A stretch of DNA of 64,000 bases from assembly GCA_964373065.1 (NCBI GenBank), contig CAYJSJ010000002.1:17480-81479 (forward strand). Reading direction: 5' to 3'. The notes under the pieces are model-generated. The model was not told the origin of the DNA, made no database searches, and saw only the letters and a list, made by a program, of their open reading frames with translations. The stretch comes from CAYJSJ01 sp964373065. Lineage in GTDB: Bacteria; Patescibacteriota; Gracilibacteria; Peribacterales; Peribacteraceae. The translations under genes were made by a program, and so were the position numbers. Below are positions 24,090 through 31,341 of the stretch, in pieces. Positions within the stretch are counted from its first letter, which is position 1, and every line of letters begins with the position of its first letter.

Positions 24090-24626
24090 ATGCGGTTTCT
24101 CTTCATCACATTCCTATGGCTTAGCATCGCGCAGCCCGTCCTAGCATATCCGGAGCAACCGCCGTTTGCCCAGACGTCCTTTGCAGAAGATTACGGCATC
24201 TTCCGCTGGTACCAGGGGTGCTGGTGGCGTGTGATCAATCGCTCTGATTACTACTTGTGTCGGCAGGGCGACCAGGAGCTTCTTCTCCTTCCGGATGGAA
24301 GTATTATTCCAAAGCCTTCGCTTGCAGGTGAAGGAGCGCCGAACACATTTATCGGTGGAAGTGATGGGGACAGCGGTGGCAATGGCAGTGGCGGAAGTAA
24401 CGGAAGCGGTGGCAATGGCAGTGGCGGAAGTAACGGAAGCGGTGGCAATGGCAGTGGCGGAAGTAACGGAAGCGGCGGAAGTGAAACCTTGCAGGAGGAA
24501 GATATTCTGAGCAGGCGGCCATCGGGCAGTTGTAAGAGCATCAATGATGGTAAAGACGGCGGTATCTTCGGGTCGATTCCCTGCACATCGTATCCGGGAG
24601 TTTTTGGCCCTGTTCCACGGTATTGA
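24090..24626 (+). CDS. Secreted protein with Gly/Ser/Asn tandem repeats
   Basis: 178 residues. Signal peptide M-R-F-L-F-I-T-F-L-W-L-S-I-A-Q-P-V-L-A, then a compact domain with W-Y-Q-G-C-W-W-R-V-I and Y-Y-L-C-R-Q, probably one disulphide. A flexible linker of three identical 11-residue repeats G-G-N-G-S-G-G-S-N-G-S follows (33-base DNA units at 24375-24473), then a C-terminal tail with two Cys (S-G-S-C-K-S and S-I-P-C-T-S). No family recognised. It precedes an SLH protein on the same strand and may belong to the cell surface. Confidence 0.75.
   Translation: MRFLFITFLWLSIAQPVLAYPEQPPFAQTSFAEDYGIFRWYQGCWWRVINRSDYYLCRQGDQELLLLPDGSIIPKPSLAGEGAPNTFIGGSDGDSGGNGSGGSNGSGGNGSGGSNGSGGNGSGGSNGSGGSETLQEEDILSRRPSGSCKSINDGKDGGIFGSIPCTSYPGVFGPVPRY
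24375..24473 (+). repeat. Three perfect 33-bp tandem repeats
   Basis: Units start at 24375, 24408 and 24441 with identical sequence beginning GGTGGCAATGGCAGTGG, and a partial fourth unit follows. Being a multiple of 3 and identical, copy number could change without loss of frame. Confidence 0.95.
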
Positions 24627-24706
24627 TTCAATACTAGTCGCATGGTGCCCTACATCCGGCATGCAATAATTTCTCCTTACTTGTAAGGGCTTGGCTGCAA
24701 TTCAGA

Positions 24707-24712
24707 TATAAT
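24707..24712 (+). promoter_or_regulatory. Consensus -10 box of the SLH gene
   Basis: TATAAT six bases before the start codon, so the transcript should begin at about the ATG. A -35 is not clear (TTGTAA is 20 bases upstream). Confidence 0.55.
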
Positions 24713-24718
24713 CGAACT

Positions 24719-26392
24719 ATGCGAATGAGAATCGTCATCATCGGCACACTTTTGAGTGTTCCGTTCTCTGCGATGGCGTTTACGTATGATACGTCGAACC
24801 TTCCGTACAATGATGTACCCGCTCATAGAGCTACGGCCATTGCGGTGAGTACCCTCACGGAGCTGGGGATCGTTCGCGGTAATCCCGACGGGACGTTTAA
24901 ACCAGGTGTCCCCCTGAACCGCGCAGAGTTCATAAAGATCGCGATGGGGCTCCTGCCCCAAGACGATACGTTCCGGGTAACCCGCTGTTTTCCGGATATT
25001 GATCCGGCGCTTTGGTTTGCCCTTGCGGTGTGTCGGGCAAAGTCTCTCGGTATTGTGAGCGGGAATGCACTGCCGGATGTTTCGCCGGATTTGTGGCCTT
25101 TTGAGCCGACGCGATCTGTGAAGTATGAAGAAGCGCTCAAGATCCTCACCGGAATTTACGGTGTGCCGCTTGCGCAGGGATCCGGAGGGGAGTGGTACGA
25201 GAAGTACGTGCGGTCTGCAAATAGTCTTGATCTCTCCCTCGGAGACTCCACTCCGGGCAGCGCCCTCACGCGCGGGCAGATGGCCCGCCTTACGGTTGCG
25301 TTTATCGCGCATTCTCGCGGGGAACTGGACGCTCTCCGCTTCGCGGAATCACATCCTCCCATCCCCGTACGCACGGTGTTTGATGCTTCATCCTCGTCTT
25401 CAGAGGCGTTCTCTTCCCTATCTTCTGCAGCATCTTCCATTGAATCCGCTTCGGAGTACGACCCGCTTCTCAGTGACACATCCACCAACGATTCCGTTCT
25501 CGTCCTCGGCACAGTCACGCGCATTCTTGGCTCTGCGAAGCTGTTTTCCAATAACGAACCCATCCGTATTCAGTCCTTTATCATCGATCTTGTTGCCGGG
25601 AATACATCACTCTCTTCTTTAAAGGTGTATGACCATGATGGAAAGTTCCTCGGTACTGCCTCCGTGGATACCGCTACTCCCGGTGGAACGCGATTCCGTC
25701 TGCGCGTGAAGACGGATGGCATCGTGCTGCCGCATCGGCAAACATATTCCTTTTACGTTCGAGGCGTTCTTCGCCCAGAGGATACAGGGGGAACGAGCGG
25801 CGGCTCGCTCCAGGTCGATCGCATGGGCATAGAAGGCGTTGGTGCGTGGAGTACGCGGAATTACGAACAGTTTACGCAGGGAGAATCGTTTGCGCAGTCT
25901 ACCGTTGCGCGTTCGGCGATCACTTCCATTACGAATGCCGGCGAGAGCAGAGCATTTCTCACGGAGGGAACGGATCTGGAAATCGGAGCGTTTCGGTTTG
26001 AAGGAGTCGTCGGCCACAGCGCGGCACGGCTCCAGATCACAGCCATCGACTTTACAGCCGGTCTTGTGAGTGCCATCACCTTGAGCAATATTTCCATAAA
26101 GGTCGACGGAGGAAACGAGCGTCATGCCTGTTCTATCGCAGGGAATACCATCACCTGCAGCGGCCTTCCGGCAAGCTTTGGCAGGTTGGAGGACGGCCCG
26201 AGAGTGCTACGGGTCTTTGCGAATATCAATGTCCCGGACACGACGGGTAGTGCTGCCGTACAGCTTTCCATCAATGATCCGGGGACCATCAGTTCTCCCG
26301 GGGACATTACGTGGACAGACGGCGTGACGACGTTTACGTGGGTTGACATCGACTATGCACCGCTTGCGCGGGGAACGTATTATTCGTACTAG
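24719..26392 (+). CDS. S-layer-homology (SLH) domain surface protein
   Basis: 557 residues. Signal peptide M-R-M-R-I-V-I-I-G-T-L-L-S-V-P-F-S-A-M-A. Three SLH motifs follow: the first with R-G-N-P-D-G-T-F-K-P-G and L-N-R-A-E-F, the second with C-F-P-D-I and G-I-V-S-G-N, the third with L-T-R-G-Q-M-A-R-L near 190. A Ser-rich linker near 215-240 (S-S-S-S-E-A-F-S-S-L-S-S-A-A-S-S) leads to beta-rich domains to the end. SLH domains usually bind cell-wall polymers, so it is likely a wall-attached surface or S-layer protein. TATAAT at 24707-24712 lies just 6 bases before the ATG. Confidence 0.92.
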   Translation: MRMRIVIIGTLLSVPFSAMAFTYDTSNLPYNDVPAHRATAIAVSTLTELGIVRGNPDGTFKPGVPLNRAEFIKIAMGLLPQDDTFRVTRCFPDIDPALWFALAVCRAKSLGIVSGNALPDVSPDLWPFEPTRSVKYEEALKILTGIYGVPLAQGSGGEWYEKYVRSANSLDLSLGDSTPGSALTRGQMARLTVAFIAHSRGELDALRFAESHPPIPVRTVFDASSSSSEAFSSLSSAASSIESASEYDPLLSDTSTNDSVLVLGTVTRILGSAKLFSNNEPIRIQSFIIDLVAGNTSLSSLKVYDHDGKFLGTASVDTATPGGTRFRLRVKTDGIVLPHRQTYSFYVRGVLRPEDTGGTSGGSLQVDRMGIEGVGAWSTRNYEQFTQGESFAQSTVARSAITSITNAGESRAFLTEGTDLEIGAFRFEGVVGHSAARLQITAIDFTAGLVSAITLSNISIKVDGGNERHACSIAGNTITCSGLPASFGRLEDGPRVLRVFANINVPDTTGSAAVQLSINDPGTISSPGDITWTDGVTTFTWVDIDYAPLARGTYYSY

Positions 26393-26425
26393 CTGGTAGC
26401 TTTGTCTCTTGTCTCTTGTAGTTTT
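26391..26425. repeat. CTACCAG/GAGACAA short-repeat tract
   Basis: Begins at the SLH stop codon. On the minus strand it contains CAAGAGACAAAGCTACCAGC, which is also present in direct reading at 31221-31264. The two copies are inverted relative to each other and enclose uvrD, rmuC, rpsO and the toxin-antitoxin pair. Confidence 0.7.
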
Positions 26426-26444
26426 TCGTGAAGTCGTCTCACAA

Positions 26445-28721
26445 CTACAAAAGTTTCAGTGGTGCGATGCTCAGTGCCAACGTCTTTGTCTGTCCGCTGT
26501 CAAACTGCACTTCTGCGATGTCGCCGCGGACGGAGCGAACGGTTCCTTCGCCAAACAGAGTGTGCAGCACGCGTTGCCCCACGGTGATTTCTTTGTCTTG
26601 ATTAAAGTTATCGCTTTGGAAGTCGATATCCTGATTAAATTCAGCCTTCAAACCATGAGATTCGCGGAGGGTTTCGGCCTCCGTTCCGAGTGCTGCTTCG
26701 CCGCGTTTACTTGCCCAAGCAAATGCGCTCAGGACTTCGTCGCTTCTGCGTTCGGTGACGCTTTCGGGCAGGTCTTCGAGGAATCTGCTCGGGGCGTTTG
26801 CCTGCGATTTTCCCCAAAGGAGGCGCGAACGCGTGCAGAGAAGACGCAAATGGTGTTTTGCGCGCGTCATGCCGACATACAGAAGCCGCCGTTCTTCCTC
26901 CAGTTGCTCTTTATCGAAGAGGGAATTGCTGTGTGGAAAGATGCCTTCTTCGCACCCCGCAATCATGACGTGCTCGAATTCCAGCCCTTTGCAGAGGTGC
27001 AACGTCATGAGCGTGAGAGCATCGGTTCCCGTGTTTTGGAGCTTATCCACTTCCGATACCAGTGCAACTTCTTCCAGGAAGCTCATGAGGCTGGATTCCG
27101 GGTCAAGCGTGTCGTATTTGCGCATGACGGAGAGAAGTTCCCGGACGTTTTCCCAGCGAGTTTCTCCTTCCTCCGTATCGTCTTTCAGCCAGTGTTCCAG
27201 ATCAATCGCATGGAGAAGGTGTTGCGTGAGCTCGCCGACGACTGCGTGTTTTGCTTGTTCTCGAAAACGCATGATGAGTTCCGTGAAGCGGGAGACTCTT
27301 TCCTTTGTCTGTACACTCATGTCGCCGATATGGTCGATGTTGCAAAGCGCGTCCCAGAGCGGCATGCCGTTTCCGGATGCGAAGGCTTGGATCTTTCCAA
27401 GTGTCGTAAGTCCTATTTTGCGCGAAGGAACGTTCATAATCCTCAGCAGTGACACCGTATCGTACGGATTTAAGATCACGTGCAGATACGCCAGAACGTC
27501 TTTCACTTCCCTGCGCGCATAAAACTTCACGCCGCCGACGATGCGGTAGGGGATACCGAAACGAAGGCATGCTTCTTCGAAGAGACGCGACTGCGCGTTT
27601 GTACGGTAGAGGATCACCTGATCCCGGAGCTTTACTGCTTTTCTCCTGAATAGTTCATCTGCCGCTTTGATCGCCTCGAGTGCTTCTTTCTTTTCATCTG
27701 CAAGTTCATGGACGATGATCTTCGGACCATCCTTCGTTTCCGTCCACATCTTTTTCTCCGGCCTGTCGGGGTTTGCGGCAATGATCCCGTCCGCAGCGTC
27801 CAGTATCGGTTGCGTGCTCCGGTAATTCTGTTCGAGTTTGATGCGGGTTGCATCCGGATATTCTTTTTCAAATTCCAAAATATTGCGAATGTCCGCACCG
27901 CGAAATGCGTAGATCGACTGATCGGGATCTCCGATTACGCAGAGGTTTCTGTGCTTTCCCGCAAGTAAGGAAATAAAGAGGTACTGCGCGTGGTTGGTGT
28001 CTTGGTACTCATCCACATGCAGGTATTGCCAGGTGTTTCTGTAGCGATCGAGGACGTCGGGGACTTCCTTAAATATGCGAACGGTTTCCAGAATCAAATC
28101 GTCGAAGTCGAGAGCGTTGGCTGCAAAGAGTGCTTTCTGGTAACGGTGGTACGCTTCTATGATCCGGTGCATGCGCGAAGTAGTCGCTTGCTTCTGGGCA
28201 TCGCGTGGAGAGAGCGCTTCACACTTGAACCTGCCGACGTAGCCGAGGGCTGCTTTCGCTTTGAGTTCCTTGTCGTCGATCCCCATTTCTCTCAGTACTT
28301 CCTTCATCAGCCGCTCTTGATCGTCTTTGTCGTAGATGACAAACGTACGCTCGCGTCCGATCTTCTCGATGTCTCGCCGCAAGATCCGCGCGCAGATGCT
28401 GTGGAACGTTCCCATCACCGGCAATTTCCCTGCGTTCAAGTTCCACAGTCCCAGTGCTTCGCCTTCGGTGATATGGAGAAGATTTTCGATCCGTTCCTTC
28501 ATTTCGGTCGCCGCTTTATTGGTAAAGGTCACCGCGAGGATCTGCCAAGGCGGCACCCCGTCATGGATCAGCTTGGCGATGCGGTGCATCAGGGCGCGGG
28601 TCTTTCCGCTCCCTGCTCCTGCGAGAATGAGGAGAGGCCCTTTCGTATGGAGCACCGCACGTTTCTGCGGTTCGTTGAGGTGGCCGAGGATGATTTCTTC
28701 GGCGGTCTGCACAGAGGACAT
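26445..28721 (-). CDS. UvrD/PcrA-type 3'-5' DNA helicase
   Basis: SF1A helicase for nucleotide excision repair, replication restart and removal of RecA. 758 residues. Motif I L-A-G-A-G-S-G-K-T-R near 33-42; motif Ia V-T-F-T-N-K-A-A; Walker B V-D-E-Y-Q-D-T-N; motif III G-D-P-D-Q-S-I-Y-A-F-R-G-A-D; motif IV E-Q-N-Y-R-S; motif V T-L-H-L-C-K-G-L-E-F near 578; motif VI V-G-M-T-R-A. The C-terminal tail ends in a Tudor-like fold (V-G-Q-R-V-L-H-T-L-F-G-E-G-T-V) as in PcrA. It follows rmuC by 20 bases and should share the LexA-box promoter. Confidence 0.94.
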   Translation of the reverse strand: MSSVQTAEEIILGHLNEPQKRAVLHTKGPLLILAGAGSGKTRALMHRIAKLIHDGVPPWQILAVTFTNKAATEMKERIENLLHITEGEALGLWNLNAGKLPVMGTFHSICARILRRDIEKIGRERTFVIYDKDDQERLMKEVLREMGIDDKELKAKAALGYVGRFKCEALSPRDAQKQATTSRMHRIIEAYHRYQKALFAANALDFDDLILETVRIFKEVPDVLDRYRNTWQYLHVDEYQDTNHAQYLFISLLAGKHRNLCVIGDPDQSIYAFRGADIRNILEFEKEYPDATRIKLEQNYRSTQPILDAADGIIAANPDRPEKKMWTETKDGPKIIVHELADEKKEALEAIKAADELFRRKAVKLRDQVILYRTNAQSRLFEEACLRFGIPYRIVGGVKFYARREVKDVLAYLHVILNPYDTVSLLRIMNVPSRKIGLTTLGKIQAFASGNGMPLWDALCNIDHIGDMSVQTKERVSRFTELIMRFREQAKHAVVGELTQHLLHAIDLEHWLKDDTEEGETRWENVRELLSVMRKYDTLDPESSLMSFLEEVALVSEVDKLQNTGTDALTLMTLHLCKGLEFEHVMIAGCEEGIFPHSNSLFDKEQLEEERRLLYVGMTRAKHHLRLLCTRSRLLWGKSQANAPSRFLEDLPESVTERRSDEVLSAFAWASKRGEAALGTEAETLRESHGLKAEFNQDIDFQSDNFNQDKEITVGQRVLHTLFGEGTVRSVRGDIAEVQFDSGQTKTLALSIAPLKLL

Positions 28722-28740
28722 TGTAGGGAACGCGTTCCTA

Positions 28741-29904
28741 TTATCCGAGTTTTTTCACGTCTTCCTTCGAGAGCTTCGCTTGGGGTTCGGTGAGCGCCAT
28801 CAGTTTCTGATGCACGGCCTCAGGATCGGCGGCAAGCTGTTTCACATCCGCGGTATTAAAATTTAAATTTCGCATCTTCTGCCTCTTGATGATCATTTCC
28901 TGCAGGAGTTTCGAGTCTTTGCCGCGGAGTTTGCTTAATGTTTCCACGCCATGTTGGAGTAGGTGATAGTCAACCGCATTTCTGGTGGAGATGTGAAAAT
29001 CGAAGTGCGCAAGCATATCGACAATATTCTCACGTTCCTGCGGGTCCATTTCCTGTGCGAACTCATACTGTTCGATTTTTTTGAGACTGGCGAGAATCGG
29101 CTCAAGGGATTCCGGCGAGACAATATAGAACGTAAATCCTTCTTCATAAAATGCGGTTTGTTTTAGCTCTAGTACGGCATCCGTTGGAACCACGAGGAAG
29201 ATGGTGGAATAAATGTCTTCGTTGCCTTTCACTTTCTTTGCCGTTTTCTTCACGGCGTCTTTCAGGTAATTCTGCAGGTCCTGTGATCGCGAGACCTTTG
29301 CGTCAAAAATGATGTATTGGTTTAAAAATCCGATCATGAAATCCGGTTTCAGATTTCCGTGGAATCCTTCGGGAAGATTGGCATTGTCATACGTATCGAA
29401 ACCGAATTGCGGCTTTTTGCAAAGTTCTCCGAGCAATGCAATCACGCTCTGCTCATGGTCGTTCCACATGCGATCACGTTCTGCGAGTTCGCGTGTTTTA
29501 TACTCTTCATCTTCCCGTCGAATCCGGAGCTTCTCGTCTTCGAGTGTCTTTCGAGCGGCTTCCTGCTGGGCGATCATGTCTTCGTGCTTCTTTTGCCTGC
29601 GGTCTTCTTCTGCTTCGTACTTCGCTATGCGATTCGCAAGCCCGTCACGCTCCTTCGTTGTTGATTTGTATTCAGACTCAAGACTTTTGTAGCGATCGTA
29701 CAATTCCTTTCCTTGGCCAGAGAGCTTATCTTTTTCCGATTTCATCTCACTGAAACGATTGTTGATTTCACCAATCTCCTGGTTCTTTTTTTCCAGCTCC
29801 GCCTTGAGGTAGGGATCGCCGTCCTTCGCAGTGGCGTACATCTTCCATGCGATGAACCCGATGCCAATCAGAATGATTCCGGAGAGAATGGTGAGGATTG
29901 TCAT
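28741..29904 (-). CDS. rmuC: RmuC family DNA recombination protein
   Basis: Predicted nuclease-related protein that limits recombination-linked rearrangements. 387 residues: N-terminal membrane helix (I-L-S-G-I-I-L-I-G-I-G-F-I-A-W), a coiled coil of about 110 residues rich in E, K and R, then the conserved RmuC core with K-P-D-F-M-I-G-F and Y-I-I-F-D-A-K-V-S near 220, the D-A-K strand being PD-(D/E)XK-like. First gene of the rmuC-uvrD operon. The promoter is 7 bases upstream and contains the palindrome shared with lexA. Confidence 0.93.
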   Translation of the reverse strand: MTILTILSGIILIGIGFIAWKMYATAKDGDPYLKAELEKKNQEIGEINNRFSEMKSEKDKLSGQGKELYDRYKSLESEYKSTTKERDGLANRIAKYEAEEDRRQKKHEDMIAQQEAARKTLEDEKLRIRREDEEYKTRELAERDRMWNDHEQSVIALLGELCKKPQFGFDTYDNANLPEGFHGNLKPDFMIGFLNQYIIFDAKVSRSQDLQNYLKDAVKKTAKKVKGNEDIYSTIFLVVPTDAVLELKQTAFYEEGFTFYIVSPESLEPILASLKKIEQYEFAQEMDPQERENIVDMLAHFDFHISTRNAVDYHLLQHGVETLSKLRGKDSKLLQEMIIKRQKMRNLNFNTADVKQLAADPEAVHQKLMALTEPQAKLSKEDVKKLG

Positions 29905-29911
29905 GGACGTC

Positions 29912-29940
29912 AGTGTACCATCCGGTGTACATATGTCTAC
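29912..29940 (-). promoter_or_regulatory. rmuC-uvrD promoter with candidate LexA box
   Basis: On the minus strand: TAGACA (29939-29934), 16-base spacer, TACACT (29917-29912), 7 bases to the ATG. GTGTACATATGT (29925-29936, plus strand) lies across the -35 and spacer and is identical in 12 bases to the lexA promoter palindrome. Repressor binding there would block the polymerase. Confidence 0.65.
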
Positions 29941-29999
29941 CCCTCATTCCCATCAGGAAGCCATTTATGCCCTTCATCCGCATCTTCCTGCAGAAATAC

Positions 30000-30027
30000 T
30001 TGCATTCGGTGTTCGTTTTACTATACT
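30000..30027 (+). promoter_or_regulatory. rpsO promoter
   Basis: TTGCAT (30000-30005), 16-base spacer, TATACT (30022-30027). The ATG is at 30114, leaving an approximately 80-base leader with small hairpins (for example GTCC-TCGCT-GGAC at 30034-30046), in which S15 could act on its own mRNA; no known S15-leader class is recognised. Confidence 0.6.
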
Positions 30028-30113
30028 CGTTCCTGTCCTCGCTGGACGGGTGCCATAAAGCCCCCTCCGGCGTGGCGTGAAACTTTTTTGTTCTGTATTT
30101 TCTCCTTTGCTCT

Positions 30114-30383
30114 ATGTCCATCAAACGCACGATCAAGAAGAAGCTCATCACAAAGCACCAAACACACAAGAAAGATACGGGTTCCCCGCACGTGCAGGTT
30201 GCGATCCTCACCAAAGAAATCGATTTGCTTACCAAACATCTCCAAGAACATAAGAGCGACCACTCCGCTCGCAAAGGCCTCCTCGGCAAGGTAGCGCGAA
30301 GGCGGACGCTCCTGAATTACCTGAAGATGAATGCTCCCGATGAATACCAGAAGGTGTTGGATTCGAATAAACTTAAGAAATAA
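30114..30383 (+). CDS. rpsO: 30S ribosomal protein S15
   Basis: Binds 16S rRNA in the platform of the small subunit. 89 residues, the usual length. Typical segments: D-T-G-S-P-H-V-Q-V-A-I-L-T near 22-34, K-D-H-type turn E-H-K-S-D-H-S-A-R-K-G-L-L near 62, and R-R-R-T-L-L-N-Y-L near 75. Monocistronic here; pnp, often next to rpsO, lies about 1 kb downstream beyond the toxin-antitoxin pair. Confidence 0.97.
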   Translation: MSIKRTIKKKLITKHQTHKKDTGSPHVQVAILTKEIDLLTKHLQEHKSDHSARKGLLGKVARRRTLLNYLKMNAPDEYQKVLDSNKLKK

Positions 30384-30432
30384 CTTTTAGCTTCGTTAGC
30401 TGTTTCGGGACTTCGCATTAAATAATCATATG

Positions 30433-30463
30433 TCAAAAGTCTTACGACATATGACTTTTGACT
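30433..30463. other. Hairpin downstream of rpsO
   Basis: GTCAAAAGTC and GACTTTTGAC form a 10-bp stem around an 11-base loop. No T-run follows directly, but a weaker CCC-TAGT-GGG stem with T6 occurs near 30501-30516 and could end rpsO transcripts. Confidence 0.5.
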
Positions 30464-30570
30464 GAAATGCGTACATACAAGCTAGCAGCTAACCTGCTCC
30501 CTAGTGGGTTTTTTGTCTTGCTTCAATTCTATTTCTAGTGTACACTTAAAGGTACTTTTCAATGTAATGT

Positions 30571-30813
30571 ATGTTCAAGGATATTTCCATAAAAGAATTG
30601 CGGGAGCAACTATCTGATGTTGCCGATCGCGCCGAGCACGGTGAATCATTCCGTGTCATCCGTCGTTCGAAACCGTCATTTATTATCATGAATGTCGATG
30701 CCGAAGCCCCTGAGGAGGGCTGGGAAACCGTGGTGGATTTTACCGATAATGGCAAGAGGACAGGCATGCCGGTGGAGGATGTTCTAAAGATCATGAAGAA
30801 GATACGGAGATGA
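30571..30813 (+). CDS. Phd/YefM-type antitoxin
   Basis: 80 residues. The N-terminal domain has the family pattern D-I-S-I-K-E-L-R-E-Q-L-S-D-V-A-D-R-A-E-H-G-E-S-F-R-V, followed by R-R-S-K-P-S-F-I-I-M-N. The C-terminal half is acidic then basic and would wrap the toxin. Its TGA stop overlaps the toxin start (ATGA), the usual coupling in toxin-antitoxin operons. It should bind its own promoter as well as the toxin. Confidence 0.88.
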   Translation: MFKDISIKELREQLSDVADRAEHGESFRVIRRSKPSFIIMNVDAEAPEEGWETVVDFTDNGKRTGMPVEDVLKIMKKIRR

Positions 30814-31112
30814 TCATGGGGAATATTGAAAAACAACTTCGTTCCATTCCCGGAAGATACCGTGAACGCATCTTTTCGGTGATCGAACGATTTATGGTGC
30901 GTGATTTCTCTTCACTCGACCGTCAACAGTTACGGGGATACGAAAATATTTTCCGTATCCGTGTCGGAAATTACCGCATCATTTACCATGATGATGGAGA
31001 AGAAATCATACTGAAAGCGATCAGAAGGAGAAACGAAGCAACGTATCGTGATTTTGAATCACCTGCATCGGATGATAACGGAGAAAATGGGGATACGGTC
31101 TACAGAAAGTAG
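30810..31112 (+). CDS. RelE/ParE-superfamily toxin
   Basis: 100 residues. The core L-R-S-I-P-G-R-Y-R-E-R-I-F-S-V-I-E-R-F, L-R-G-Y-E-N-I-F-R-I-R-V-G-N-Y-R-I-I-Y and I-I-L-K-A-I-R-R-R-N-E-A-T-Y-R fits the RelE/YafQ fold; RelE members cut mRNA on the ribosome. The end (D-N-G-E-N-G-D-T-V-Y-R-K) is a short acidic addition. Either ATG 30810 or 30816 could be used; the first overlaps the antitoxin stop. Confidence 0.87.
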   Translation: MIMGNIEKQLRSIPGRYRERIFSVIERFMVRDFSSLDRQQLRGYENIFRIRVGNYRIIYHDDGEEIILKAIRRRNEATYRDFESPASDDNGENGDTVYRK

Positions 31113-31220
31113 GGGTTTTGTCTTTCATTAGGGACTAGACATCATCTATACTCAGCACAGTTCCTTCCTTCCATCGCCACTTTACTTTGCGGGTTTACGT
31201 ACGTGCTGGCACCGAGCTGC

Positions 31221-31264
31221 CTACCAGCTACAAGCTACAAGAGACAAAGCTACCAGCTACCAGC
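31221..31264. repeat. CTACCAG/CTACAAG period-7 tract upstream of pnp
   Basis: Units CTACCAG, CTACAAG, CTACAAG, AGACAAAG, CTACCAG, CTACCAG. Inverted partner of the tract at 26391-26425, sharing about 20 contiguous bases. Confidence 0.75.
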
Positions 31265-31341
31265 CGTCACATATGTGAATCCACATCAGTGAAGAAGAAG
31301 CGTTGAAGGAAAGGTTTTCGTACCTTTTTTCTCCTTTTTCT

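Noticed and set aside
24141..24662. Antisense frame with S-V-T-S-A-T-A-I-A-T repeats
   Set aside because: It is the reverse of the 33-bp repeats in the secreted protein; the sense strand has the signal peptide.
26409..27452. 347-codon plus-strand frame within uvrD
   Set aside because: Antisense to the UvrD C-terminal domains; no family features.
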